A stretch of 64,000 nucleotides of DNA from Poecilobothrus nobilitatus (GCA_947095535.1 OX352773.1:259865590-259929589), one strand, 5' to 3'; shown: positions 34,601 to 47,139, counted from the stretch's first letter. Made by a program: numbers and translations. The notes: a model not told the origin generated them from the sequence alone.

Positions 34601-37436
34601 AATATATTGTGGTTAAACTAATTATCTTATATTTTTGAATACAGTTGTTATGTTACAAATAATTCTTTCTTAAATATCCTGATACTTAAGTTTTTCAGTT
34701 CTCAAAAATCAAAATCTCGTAAATCAAAATGCCGAAATTATAGAATCAAAGCCAACTTTTACAAAATCCTATTTATTAAGATGCAGGTTTGGGTATAAAA
34801 AAATTTTTCTCAAAAGCAATTATCTAGTTTTCGTAGGTATTCAATTATTATTAGGGCTAACTCTAGCAAGTAAAACGAAAGTTTGGGGAAAAAAAAGCAC
34901 TTGATATTGGGCCCTGTTTTATTAAAAATTAACTATAAAATTCATCTGAACTTTTATTCTTACATATTACATACTTACATTCAATCACAAAAGCTTTTAA
35001 AATAGTGGAGACTACAACCTTCAAAATTCCGTTAAACGTAATATTCATATCTAATCTTATAATCAGCTCAAAAATTTCGTTTAATTATTTTTTCTTACAC
35101 ATATTTTAACTATTAAGTAATTTTAATTAAGTGTAAAGTAGCGGACGTTTGTGATATTCCGATTCATATCGATTTTTATTTATATTCGATTTTATAATAA
35201 CGGAAACTTCTAATAGAATAAGGAATAGAACGATAAAAACAAAGATATTACTATATAAACCTCAAGTTATTATGATTTGATGAGGTTTCTGAGCTAAAAT
35301 ATTGAAAGTTTAGAATTTTAAATTAAAAATAAATTCTTAGTATATGGAGAAATATATAAGGAAAGTTGATGGTTCGGGTATAACTTATTCTGAAAATATT
35401 AAATCTCTATCTCTAAGAAGAAGAATTAAATAATAGTGATGAGGAAGATGGAAATTGTAATGGATAAATAGTAAAACGACGTAAATCTGCAAGAAACTTT
35501 GGGAAATTAAAAATAAATTAATTCATTTTAAATTAAAATTTTATTTTTAATTTTATTTTTAAATACAACGATTGTTTTAAAATAAGTATTACAGCTTATT
35601 GAGCAAATTAAATATAATATTATTAGTATTTTAATCAGTGAAATTCTTCCAAATATTTATTGATCTTTAATCCTATCTTAATTTTAAAAGAACGTATCCT
35701 TTTCAACAAAAAATTTTACCTTACCTTTTAAAAATGGTTTCATAAAGGTAACAAAATTGTAATCGACAGGTATAAGGTGCTTCATATTAAATTTTTGAAA
35801 TTGGTTGAAGAAATTTTTTGAAATTTTTGGTTTTTTTCTGTCGGGACAAGTCGAAATAAAATTTTCCATGTTCATTATAGCGCAAATTCCGGTGCCCGGA
35901 AATAATGCCCCAGGATATAAAGTCGAAACGGTTTTATTTCCCTTCCGATGCGGAAATAATGTCGAAATCGCCAGTTTCAAAAATTCGGCTTAATTACCGC
36001 TTTAAAAAGGAAATAAAGTCGCATCGACCTTATTTCTTTTTTCCAAATATTTCATTTTTTCTTTTGATTTTGATGCATGAGGGATTTCTGTTCAAATATG
36101 CATAAAAAATAATTAGTAGGGATTTTAGACTTGACTACGGAATTAGAGTGTTCTATTTTTCCAGAACAAATTTACTCTGGAAAAAGGGGCAAATCTGATT
36201 TTGTAACCAACTTTAAACACCCTTAAACACTCTTATTTTTTTTTTCAGGCATATTAAAAGGTGCAATGGCAAAACGCCCGAGGAAATAAAGCAAGTTGGA
36301 AATCAGGATTATACGCCTTTTACAGAATATTTTAATATATGCATATGCGAGTTTCTGAATTAGGAGAGATTTTAGAGATGGTTACAAAATCAGGTTTATA
36401 ATAATAATTAAATATATAAAATAATAAAAATCTATAGTTTAAATAAATCGAAAAAAGTGTGGCATATTGTGTACAATAAATAATTTCTCTCTTTGGTTGC
36501 AAGAATCATAATAAAAAATTGTAATAACAATTGTGGATTCTTTGATTAAAATAACTATTTATTCTAGACCTATGACAATTTTCAATTATAAAATTAATAA
36601 TAAAATAAAAACAAAAATATACGTTAAATTAATAATCATCCATTTGGATGAAAATTATAAATTATTGAATTTTTGTATAGTACAGATCCAATCATACGTA
36701 TTAATTACTATTATAATTGTTGTAATTCCTTAAAGCTACATTTTAAAATTAATTTGAAAAAGAAGGAAAAAAATGCCCCTAAAACATAATAAATAATACA
36801 ATAATTTTTTCCTTTTTAAATTTCTTATTTTTTTAATTATAAAAATAATTTGATTATAAATCAAACAAATGTTTTCGATATTTACATTTTATATTTAATT
36901 CCTTTTTTGTTTTGCTTTTGTTTATCCTTTTCTAAGTACATATTTTTCAAGTAAATTTTTTAATCAGTCCTTGTGTAAAAAGAAAATAAAGAAAGTGAAT
37001 GAACATAATCTTTTAACAAAGGAGTAACAAAAGAGGAGATATACCTGATTCGGTACTTAAGACCAATCTACATTTTAATACTTAAGTTAATATGTATACA
37101 TTAATATGATTCATGATGAATAATATTAATGTATACATTATATGATTCATGATGAATTAGAAGCAAATTGCGGTACACAAGCAGAATTACTTGTATGGTT
37201 TTAAATTGGAATATGTAGTTATACCTTTTTCACTTTAACAAAAGGATTTACATTTCAAGTGTCCGCCTTTTCTTTTTCAATGCAGGATTTCCTTTTAGAT
37301 TCCAAGTATTTTTTCTATTTAGAGCTGGAAGTTTTCCTTTTAAGGTACATAATGTTTAACGATATGTAAAACGTGTAAAATGATCTTGTAGCAATAATCA
37401 TTTTGCTTTAAAATTCTAATTATAAAATCTTGGATT
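31621..37436. other. Long A+T-rich stretch with small repeats, no gene
   Basis: Noted items: (TA)n near 32198-32208; TCCGGAATGG twice in tandem near 33778-33799; a weak inverted pair AACCGGGCAA (33600) and TTGCCCGGGTT (33831); the GGAAATAA-motif cluster at about 35880-36300 (separate entry); and a duplicated GTATACATTA...GATTCATGATGAAT block at 37094 and 37131 (spacing 37). The open frames at 35684-36105 fall in the motif cluster and are not convincing. I see no exon. Confidence 0.4.
35880..36300. repeat. Cluster of GGAAATAA(T/A)GTCG motifs in a less A+T-rich patch
   Basis: Related short motifs recur in both orientations: GGATATAAAGTCGAAACGG, GGAAATAATGTCGAAATCG, GGAAATAAAGTCGCATCG and ACCTTATTTC. 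GAGGAAATAAAGCAAG lies at 36273, and a similar patch (GAAATAAAGCCGA with GACCTTATTTT) at 45455-45500. This looks like remains of a short repeat family with internal inverted copies. Function unknown. Confidence 0.4.
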
Positions 37437-37825
37437 CTAATTTCATTATTTTTTTTTTTTTTTTATTGCATTTCTCTGCCACATAAATGTGGACAGGAAA
37501 TTACACAGCCTTTCCTGTTCAGGCGTGGCTGTAAATGTCGCAAGGGGGAATAACTCTTACGACGTATGTGGGACTCGAACCCACACTCCCTCGGTGTTTG
37601 CAACGTATTTTATACGCTCTTACCCACTAGGCCACCGAGGCTCCTAATTTCATTATATATAAATACATATACGGTTTTTTTACATTAAGACAAAACATTT
37701 CCACTTTAAGTGGAATTTTTCCTTTTTAAGTGGAAGAATTTCCTTTTCAAATACAAGATTTCCTTTTAATAGCAAATAGTTTTTTATTTAGAGCTGAAAG
37801 TTTTCTTTTTAAACTACACAATTCA
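37240..37825 (+). repeat. Direct duplication on both sides of the SINE-A copy
   Basis: A roughly 70-bp block with GATTTCCTTTT, TATTTAGAGCTG and AAGTTTTC occurs at about 37280-37350 and 37755-37820. Extra copies of the TTTCC(A/T)CTTT motif lie between them. The SINE inserted between the two blocks, so the duplication is probably older. Confidence 0.5.
37450..37643 (-). mobile_element. SINE-A copy, full length, 13-bp perfect target duplication
   Basis: The best-preserved copy. CTAATTTCATTAT flanks it exactly (37437-37449 and 37644-37656). On the minus strand the head reads CCTCGGTGGCCTAGTGG (box A, at 37624-37634) and GGTTCGAGTCC (box B, at 37571-37581), both matching the RNA polymerase III internal promoter consensus. 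A GTCGTAAG-type stem, the palindrome CCACATTTATGTGG and a poly(A) tail follow. Total length is about 194 bp. Expected transcript: an RNA polymerase III SINE RNA mobilised by a LINE. Confidence 0.9.
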
Positions 37826-37892
37826 TGTCTGTTCCGGTGTTTCATATTTTATAAACTTATTATTTATCTTATTATAGCCCTACTGAATATAT

Positions 37893-38047
37893 ATTTTGCA
37901 GTCTGCCTTATTTTCTTATTTCTTTTTTATGAGGGTGGGTGGAAATCATCAAAAGAAGCTGAAAAGCAATGGTACGAGCATGATGCCTTCATCAAAGTGT
38001 TGGAGTTCAACCTCGAAATATCTTTTCCGTCCTTTTTGACCAAATAA
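37893..38047 (+). pseudogene. Coding-like fragment, unknown family
   Basis: A plus-strand frame ending at 38047 has balanced codons unlike its surroundings: GGWKSSKEAEKQWYEHDAF, then IKVLEFNLE, then a TAA TAG stop. It is preceded by an acceptor-like TATATTTTGCAG at about 37892-37903. The N-terminal part of the longer open frame (from 37730) is Phe/Leu-rich and probably not coding. It could be a transposon remnant or a terminal exon. I recognise no family. Confidence 0.3.
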
Positions 38048-41000
38048 TAGATTAAGGGACTTTTAGTACTGTTATTCTGTTTTGGCAAGGCAAGATTCTG
38101 CTATGGAATAAAAATAGGTTTAAGGCAAGCAGAAATGTAATGTACGAAGGTATTGATGTTCTTCTTAATAATCCGCAATTTTAGGGAATTCAATTGAGGT
38201 GGAAGAGGGTTTCACCTTAATATAAGTTATAATAAGAGAATATCAGTAGACTTTAATGGAAATGTAATTTATATTTTTAGAATATAGAATGCATTCAAGA
38301 AGTTACTTAAGATTAAAATTTGTATTGAAATTCTAACGTTCAAAAAATTTTCTCAAGGCCTTTTTCACCTTCAATAAATTTTATAATTTCAATTGTTTTT
38401 CGGCAAGAACAAAAAGAATATTTAGTTAAAAAAAAATGAAATAAATTAATATAAAAATAAAAGGGGAAAGGTGAGAAAAGAATAAATGGAAAATTATAAG
38501 AATAAAAAGAAAGTAAAATAATCAAAAGGTAAGGTATCAAAAAAAAAAAAAAATATTAAATGAATTTCTATAAATTTATTTAAATTTCAAAGGAAAAGTT
38601 GTATATATATATATAAATATATATATGCATATATACCTGCAATGTTTTAATTTAATTTTTGTTTTTTCCCCTGTAATAAATTTCTGTTAATTTAGAAATT
38701 TTATTTTTGCTTTTATGATTAGCGATATACAAGATAAAATATAAAAATCAAATTAAGACTACCATACGCTTAAAAACAAAAAAAATATATAATTTCCGAT
38801 ATTATCTGACCTTATAAGTATAAGTAGATATAAGTAATCAGTGCTAAGTGTAATAAGCATTTAAGTAAATTTATGTAATTTACAGTTATAGTATATTTAA
38901 TGTAATATAAAATAGAAAGAAAGGTTAAAAATATGTTTATTACGTGGAATACGCAAGATGAGATGCAATAAGTATAGCTGATACTTAAAAATAAATAACC
39001 ATTTAAGATGCGGCGAATGCATAAAATTGAACTTAACTGATACTCAAATCTTACTTTTTTAAACAAAATCTACGGTTGAACTTGTAATTTTGTTTTAAAA
39101 AGTTAGATTTGAGGATAAGCTCAGTTCTATGCATTCGACCCATTATCTCTGAATAATTTTTTTAGTGTTTTTTTTAGTGTTTCCTTTTAACAGAAAATGA
39201 ATACATGATTCTACGAATACGATTGAAAATAAAGTTTATTTTGTATAGAAAACTTTATCTGGGAGAGGTTATATTTTTTTCAATGAGTTATGGAGCCATA
39301 CATAGTTATGATCATATAATTTACCTATATTCTACTAAAATACCTAAAGCCATCGAGAGACTAAACAATAACATAAAAAATTATAAAATTTATTTTTGTT
39401 TTATTCCCAGTTTTGTACGTTTTCTTGGTTTTTTTTTTGATGTAAATATTAATGTTCTTTTTACTTTTTACCATTTACATTTTTTATTTCAATTTTTTTT
39501 TTGATTGATTTTCCTTTTTCTAAAGAAAGAAAAACTTTTTTTTTTTGTTTTTAAATCAAAAGTACAAACAAAGGAAAAATGAAAATAAAAAAAAAGAAAA
39601 TGAGTTGGAAAAACAAATGCTTTAGGCATACATTGAAAAATTTACAAAAATACATACATGCAAAAATATATAAAAATTTAATGAGAAAAAAAAAATAACA
39701 ATAAAATAATTTTTATATAAAATTAAATTTTGAAAATTTAAAAAAAAAAACATTTAAAAATTGAATTGAAAATTTTTTCTTTTCTTTTTGATTTGATTTT
39801 TTTTTCCTTTTGTTTTTAAATTAAATTTCAAGAAAGGTGAAAAATTTCAAAAAATATGTTTTTGATGTAACGATTAAATTTTTTTTAAAAAATTCTCAAA
39901 TCTATTAGATTTTCTCTTATGACTTTTCTAGAGGTTGCAAGTTCTTTATAAAAAATTTGAAGGTCTTTACGATTTTAAAATTGTAGAAAACATAAAATTT
40001 TTCTCTTCATTAGAAGATTAATGGACTTTTTATAAGGAATTTTTATGTAATTTAAAATCGTTTTTCTTAAGAGCTCCGACTAAATAATTACGAATACATA
40101 TCGCAAATGTCTATCATCCGACAGAAGATATGGGATATAAAAATATGTAACTAATTGTCATGAAAATTGAAAAATTTTAACAAAAAATTTTAAATAACAA
40201 TAATTTTAATAAAAATAATTTTAATAATTGGTTAGAAAGTTAGATATGGGGTGGTTTCCTTGCGATGTAAATCAACTGATTATTTAATGTATAAGAATCG
40301 GTCTAAATGAGGTGGTTATTGACATTTTTACAGAAAAATATATCCTGGGCGACTGAGCGAAAATTTTAAAAATCTAATTGAATAGGAAAAATACAGGAGA
40401 AGTTTATATATTAGGTAATCTGTTATTTAATATTAAACTGTCTTTCCCCATCTTGTTATTAGAACTCTATTTGTTTATAATTTTGTTTTAATTTTATATT
40501 ATAGTTGCAATGGTAGATATAACAAAAATTATTTGTATGTCTAGGCAAATCAACACCCCATGCCTACCGATAACTTCAGTAATGTTGATGAATGAAACAT
40601 CTCCTAATTAGTCTAACCTAATAGTCTAATAATAATCCTAATAGTCTAACCCGCAGACCATTATGTATGTACACAACTTGTTGGTATGTAATTATACCAT
40701 TCCATTAATAATAATATATAATAATTAAAATGGAATGGAATAATTCCATTTATTTTTTTTAAGCAGGGGCTAAGATTAAAAAGGTGGAATTTAAAAAAAA
40801 AATTTGTTGAAAAACTTTTTTATTTTTAATTCAGAAATAAAATTCACAGATATAAAATAAAAATTATTTGTTTAAATTAAGATTTTGAGATATCTATGAG
40901 TTATATGATATAAGTTAAAATTATTTGTTTACATTGCGAATTAGGTTTGTTATGTGTATTTTTATTTTGACGAAGTAAGTTTTGACGAACGAATGGTAAG

Positions 41001-41875
41001 AATTAAAAACGAAATTTCATTTTTTATGTGATTTCAACCTGGTATTCCACAATAAGATTTGGGTATTGTGCCATTCAGAATTTGTAATTAATAATCGTTA
41101 ATTTTGAGTATTTCAATCGATTTTTAAATTAAAATTATATTGTTTTTGTTTTTTCAATGTATCTTCAATTTTTTAAATTTCTAATAAAATTAAAATTGTA
41201 TTAGTGAATAGAATCAAAATATTGTAATTTAATATAAAATGTTTTTTTCTAACAAACTAAAAATTTAATAACTTGTATAATTTAAGAATAAAATTTATGT
41301 TCTTTTATGAAAAGGAAAATATTGTTTTTATAGTCAAAATAAAAATTTTTTGTTAGATAGTCATTGTTAGAAGATGATTTGTCTTCTGTCTATTATCAAA
41401 ACTTTTTTTTTAGATAAAGTTAAACAATTTTAATCATATATATATATATCATTAAAAGATAATGCTGTAGATTCATTTTCTTTTCCTTGTTTCAATTCGT
41501 TATCCGAGCTATCGAATTCGAAAAAGTCCTATATTTGAATGGCTGAAATTTTATGAGGTATTTTTTCTTGTATGAAAAATACATAAATTTAAGCTTAATA
41601 AATCAGGATGAACTTGAGTCGCCCTCTTTTTCTAAATCCACAAAATTATAAATTTTGAAATTTTGGAAGGACTTAAGAATAACTAAATAACAAAAAATTA
41701 TATCAAAAAATATTTTGTGTTCGCCACCGTTTAAAAACTATATCAGCTTAAATATAGAAAATTTCGTATTGAAAGACATTTGTGAAAGCTGCAAAAATTA
41801 AAGGCTAATTATATTTGTTAAATGTGCTAAGAAATTTTCTTTGTACCAGCTCAAGTTCGTTGCAGAACTCAAGTA
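38048..41875. other. A+T-rich spacer, no gene
   Basis: Poly-purine and poly-pyrimidine runs near 39530-39800, an (AT)n tract near 38600 and a small cluster of TAATAGTCTAA/TAGTCTAACC motifs at about 40602-40652. The open frames at 38340-39504 are A+T-rich artefacts. Nothing else is recognised. Confidence 0.4.
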
Positions 41876-42269
41876 TTTATTTATTTATTTATATTAATAT
41901 TACATACATTAATGTAGTGCAATATTATTGAACCATCGGCTATTAAGGCCATTATAGATTTTTATACTATTATTAAATTATATACTAATATTATTTATTT
42001 ATTTTTTTATTTATATTAATATTACATACATAAATGTAATGTAATATTATTGAACCATCGGCTATTAAGGTCATTATAGGTTTTTATACTATTATTAAAT
42101 TATATACTAATTTTATTTATTTTGTTTATATTATATACTATATATTTACATTATATTAGGTCGTAAGGGGGGTATGTAAAGAAAAAAACTTACGACCTGT
42201 GCAGGGATCGAACCCACACTCCTTCGGTTAATACGCCACACGCCTACCCACTAGGCTACCGAAGCCCCC
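41876..42269 (-). mobile_element. SINE-B: tRNA head plus duplicated LINE-like tail
   Basis: On the minus strand the element starts GGGGGCTTCGGTAGCCTAG (box A TAGCCTAGTGG, 42248-42258). It has box B GGTTCGATCCC (42204-42214), then the same GTCGTAAG/CTTACGAC stem as SINE-A with a different loop. The downstream body differs from SINE-A: a roughly 122-bp block containing TAATAGCCGATGGTTCAATA and ending in an AAATAAATA tail is present twice in tandem (plus-strand starts 41891 and 42013). That block resembles a LINE 3' end. It is the minus strand again, like all other SINEs here. Confidence 0.75.
41889..42125 (+). repeat. Tandem duplication of a 122-bp SINE-B tail
   Basis: ATATTAATATTACATACAT starts at 41891 and again at 42013. 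Both units continue through GAACCATCGGCTATTAAGG and TATACTATTATTAAATTATA with only a few differences. Confidence 0.85.
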
Positions 42270-44590
42270 TGATTTATTTACATATAATAAAATAGTATAA
42301 GAACTTTAAAAAAAAAATTGCATATTTTTAGGAGTAAGTTTTAGTAATTGTAATATTTATTAACTATATATATTTGTGTACATTTTGTTTTTCAAGGAAT
42401 TTATTTGTATCCTTAAAATTAACATTATCTGAAACTAAAGATGTTCAGAAGATTTTAGTAGAACTATAGAAAGAAAAATTTTAAAATATTAATTTTTAGG
42501 ACTAATTATCAAAGAAATACAAATAAATATACGTACATATACATAAAATATATATTTATATAAATAAACATACATGTATATATGTACTTAAATATTACAT
42601 TAGTATTTTTTATAAATGTATTTATATCTTATATATTTGTTACCTGTTAAAAAAGCGTTAAATTGTATGACCTTCAAAGTGTAAAATTGTTTAGTAATTT
42701 TCCTTTACAGTTAAGGGTTGAGTTGTTTTTATAAAGAAATTATTTAATTAAGCATAGATAAAAGAGTATAAAAATTAAATTAAAGAATAAAATATATAAG
42801 GTTTCCGTCCCAAATGAATTTTAAGAGAATTATTTAATTATAAGAACATGAAATGGAAAATTGTATCAAAGAGAATTAATCAATCTTATTTCCTTACAGG
42901 AAATTACTAAAAAAACTGTTTGATTAATTTATAAATAATTATTGAGGATAAATAATCTAAGATTGATACATTTTTTAAGAGTTTTTTTTAATGGTATGAT
43001 ATATGATTCTAATGATTATATAATAATGTTGTTCATCTTGTAGCGTCTTAGCTGTTATTACTTCTTCATTTTGTCTGACTATAGTTTGCTTAAATTTGTC
43101 ATTAGTGCAACTAATGTTGATTTTGTTCATTTACGTTTTGCTTATCATATAATTTTGAATACTTACACTGTGTGCTAATTTAGAGAACATTACATTGTTA
43201 TAGTTACTAAGAAAAGGTTCAGTATATTGAATCACCGGTGAATAGAAAAAGAAATTATTTTTTTTCTCTACTCTAAGCCACCGGAGAAAGTAATATATTA
43301 TTTATTCCTCTACAGCCCTATGATTCATGAAAAATGTGATCTATAATATATGTTATGTATGACCTTCATGATAAACTAAGTTCTAAACACCATTAATAAA
43401 CAAATTATTAAAACTACATTAATTGTTTTATAGATTTAAAAAAATTCTTGTCAAAATCAAAGTAGAGAATATTTAAAAAATTTTTTATAATAATATTTAT
43501 AGATTAATTTATTCACTGTTATGTTCAGCTCACTTAAATCTGATTTGTGTGGTAGTTATTAGTTTAATAGAACTTTTCATGCTGGTTTCAATTAAATTTT
43601 TTTTTTTTTTTTTTGTTTTCACATTTAATATTTAAATATATAGAGATTATGTACATAAGTATATTCTTTTTGTATATATTTTTTATTTTTGTTCATTTAT
43701 TGTGTGATAATTTTAAAAGGCAAAAATTTACAAGTGTATCTATCAATATATACAGATACATATTATATAATATTTATCCTAAATATATAACGATAATACT
43801 ATCTGAAAATGAAATGATCTTTTAATGATACATTATCCTGGAGCGAAAATTTTGTTTTCCATTTTAAGTTTTTTTTATAATATATTTATATATAGTATCT
43901 ATAGTATCTATAGTATCATACGATATAGCATTTACACGTACAAAAATAATAAATTTTTCGTATCTCTGAAATTACATGTAATTTAAAAAAAAAAAGAAAA
44001 AATTATATTCATGTATTATTTATATTAATATATAGGGGTCCATTATGATACTATTATAAATTAGGTATACCGGAAAGAAACAATAATAAAAAAAAAAAAA
44101 TAAAAATAATAATTTATGTTGAAAATATGTTTGACATGATTTTCCATACAAAATTTACTATAACGTGATGAAACTTTATAGAAAGAGATGATTCTTTATT
44201 GTAGGATGGTGATTCTTTATTCGTACTATGATAGATATAACTATAGGTAAGGAAAGAATTGAAGGTAAATAGGATAATAGAGAAGTGTTATAAGATATAT
44301 TGCAAACCATAACTTGAATAGATTCTTTTTGTTCAATTAGAAATTGCATAATGGACCATATCTTTCATTAATAAAATATAATATGAAATCAATATTATGA
44401 TTAATTAAATGTTGACAATAAGATGGAACAATATTTTATATCAAAAGTTATATTCATTTTCTTTAAGACAAATTTGAAAACTTTGAGTTATAACTTAAAT
44501 TACTTACTAAAAATTGTGCGGAATTATAACATATTGTGTGTTGTCCTGAGAGGATATAAGAAAATAAAACAGATGAACACCATTAGTAGA
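42270..44590. other. A+T-rich spacer, no gene
   Basis: Includes a weak candidate recursive splice site near 42644 and short tandem CTATAGTAT units near 43894-43918. No gene is supported. Confidence 0.4.
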
Positions 44591-44795
44591 TTTTTCTTTT
44601 TTTTTTTTAGTTTATTCCCCTGCCTCATAAATAAATGTAACAAGAAAATTATACAACCTTTACTTTGCAGGTGTGATTGTAAATACCGTAAAGAGGAATT
44701 ATTCTTACGATATGTGTGAGATTCGAATCCACACTGCCTCAGTGGCTTACAGCATGTTTTATATGCTCTTACTCGCTTTAGGCCATCGAGGCCCC
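44591..44795 (-). mobile_element. SINE-A copy, diverged
   Basis: Same order as the other copies: poly(T), TGCCTCATAAATAAATGTAA, CAGGTGTGATTGTAAATACC, a CTTACGA stem, mutated box B (GGATTCGAATC) and a head with TGGCCTAAAGCGAGTAAGAG. Flanks CACCATTAG and CACCCATTAA may be a degraded target duplication. It is more decayed than the 26-kb and 37-kb copies. Confidence 0.8.
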
Positions 44796-45590
44796 ACCCA
44801 TTAATTTATTTGGTTTTATTAACTTTTTCACTCCTTAAGTTGTCTTTTAATCCTTTGGTTTGCTATGCAATAATAATTAATCAAGTGTTAAACAAACATC
44901 TTTTAGGTAAACCTTTATTGAATTTTAGTTCTTATATATTTTTTTCTAAGTACATTATGTAAACATTTTTTAGTATATATACCTATAATTTATATACATA
45001 AATAGGCACAAAAATCAAAAATGATTTATTTCATTATTATTTTTCGATTGTATAAAATATGATTGTTTAACAAAAAAAAAAAAAATTTTTTTTTGCAGTC
45101 ATTGTCAGTTATAAGGAAGAGTTTACAGTTATCTATATCTATTGTTATACGTACATAAAACAAAATCAGCAAAAATTCTATATAACAAAATAAATACAAT
45201 AAAAATCAGAATTTGGATTAAATGCACTCTAGTTGCCGTTTTACATTTTAATAAGTAAAGGAGAATATACTCATGTTACGGTTGTTGTTTTCATTCTAAT
45301 CATTCTTTTAATTAAATAATAAAAAAATACAAAAATAATATAAAAAGGTAAAAATCAAAACTTCCTTGATTTAACTTTAAATGAAAACTTCAAATAAAAA
45401 AAAAAACTCAGAAATATTTTAAAGATGAGATTAGTGCTCAAAAATTTGATTCCATGAAATAAAGCCGAATGAAATAAAATCAATTGACCTTATTTTATTT
45501 TCAAAGTTGAAATAAGGCTAAAATAAGCGAATTTTTAAATTTCGGTCATATTTCTATTTTCAAATTGAAATTTTTCTAATTCTAATAGAA
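44796..45590. other. A+T-rich spacer, no gene
   Basis: Contains the GAAATAAAG patch at about 45455-45535 noted with the 35.9-36.3 kb cluster; otherwise nothing. Confidence 0.4.
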
Positions 45591-45593
45591 ATT

Positions 45594-45691
45594 ATAATAG
45601 AAAAGTGTGTTATTTTCAATCATAATAGAAAAGTGTGTTATTTTCAAAAGTGTGTTAACACGTTTTGTGTGTTATAACACACTTTTCTATT
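45594..45691 (+). repeat. 28-bp tandem repeat running into an inverted copy
   Basis: AATAGAAAAGTGTGTTATTT occurs twice at 28-bp spacing (phase 45594 and 45622) and a third partial unit follows. The exact complement AACACACTTTTCTATT is at 45676-45691, so the strand can fold into a strong stem. Confidence 0.7.
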
Positions 45692-45795
45692 CTTCATATC
45701 TCAAAAACAGTTAGAGATAGAGAAAAAGATATTAGGTACTAATTATAGGGCTTGAAAAGCTGTTTCGAAATTTGCTATAAAAAGTACCCCAAATA

Positions 45796-46130
45796 CCGGG
45801 TGTTTCAAAAGTAAATTGAGATTGAAACATAATTGTTTCATTTTAAATAATTTTAAACCTCCATAACTTTGTAACTGTTGGTGTTATGAAATCATTAGGG
45901 CATAAAAATTAAAGCTAACAACTTACTCTATAAAATACAGTTACTCTGTAAAATACACAAATACATTTTTTTTTATCTCTCTATAGTAAGCCGTTCAAAA
46001 GTTGTACATTTTTTTATGAAAAGTCTCTAAAAACTCTTCAACCCCTCATATCTCGAAAAGGGTCCAGCATAGACCACCGGTATGCCCGATCACCCATTTT
46101 AAGGAAGACTATCGAGTCAGAAACACTCTG
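45796..46130. mobile_element. 335-bp TA-flanked inverted-repeat element (Tc1/mariner-like MITE)
   Basis: It begins TA|CCGGGTGTTTC and ends GAAACACTCTG|TA, whose complement is CAGAGTGTTTC (9 of 11 matching). A TA target flank and CAGGGTGTTTC-type ends are common for short mariner-like elements in arthropods. No ORF is present. Further into the element the two halves do not match strongly, so the inverted repeats are short. Confidence 0.5.
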
Positions 46131-46132
46131 TA

Positions 46133-47139
46133 TATTTCAACAACAAGGTATTTAAAATAATTAAGAGGCATTTTATAGTTTATTATGAAATCAGGGTTTG
46201 TTTAGCGGTAGATTGGAAATTGCAGTCTCACACTTTTAAATGCCTTATTAAAAATTTTGTTTTGTGAATCCAGATATTTTTTTCCTCTTTTTAATCTCAT
46301 TTAATGTTTACCTTTTTTTTATATATTTATTACAAACAAAAAGTTTTTTGTAAATAGAATAAATAATACAGCAAAAAAAAAAAAATAACAAAAAGTATTT
46401 GATAACAGATCCTTGAAAATGTTTTGAAAAATAATTAATTGGTGTTCTTAAACAAATCTGAATAGTCTTGTATTTTATATATTTTGATTTATTAAAGTCA
46501 TATAATATATATATTATAATCTACCTTTTTTTTAAATTGTAATTTATGTAATTTAAATATTGTAAGTTGTTTTCATACTCTAATTTTATTTTTTTGGAAA
46601 ATATGATGAAAATAAATTTTAAATAATATAATATATTTTGTCAAAGACGAAATAATAAATTTTAGATCAGAAAATATTAACAGTTCCCTTCCAAAAATTA
46701 TAGATGATAATTTATCATCTCTTGAAAGTTTTTCTGTAAAAAGATTTTTAATTAATTTTCTACCAATTTTACCAAGAGTTTATATCTTTAATTTTGATTT
46801 AGTAATAATAAGTCATTTTATTAAAAATTTCTTTTTGATCCTGACAACTATATAAAATTCTACTAATTCGTTCCTTAGAGATTTTAATATTCACAATTGA
46901 TAAAATATTTATTTACGAAATATTTTTTTTTTTATAAATTTGTACAAAAATTTGCGTTTATTTAAAATGAAAAATAAAATTAATTTTTACATAAGGTTTA
47001 AACTGTTAAAAAATTAAAAAGAATTGTTAGATGTGTATTTCAAATTGACTCATTAGCCAATACCACAATGTTGTGATCCTGCAGATTAAAAGATCTAGAA
47101 CATCATTTTTTCTTTCGATTGAAATAAATTATTATAAGA
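46133..47139. other. A+T-rich spacer, no gene
   Basis: Nothing recognisable. Confidence 0.4.

Noticed and set aside
35684..35980. 98-codon minus-strand open frame
   Set aside because: Overlaps plus-strand frames in the GGAAATAA motif cluster and shows no domain or splice context.
37571..37634. tRNA gene (box A and box B)
   Set aside because: Boxes sit in a SINE with a poly(A) tail and target duplication; no complete cloverleaf is formed.
40602..40652. Telomere-like TAGTCTAACC repeats
   Set aside because: Irregular, only a few units, and not the insect TTAGG repeat.
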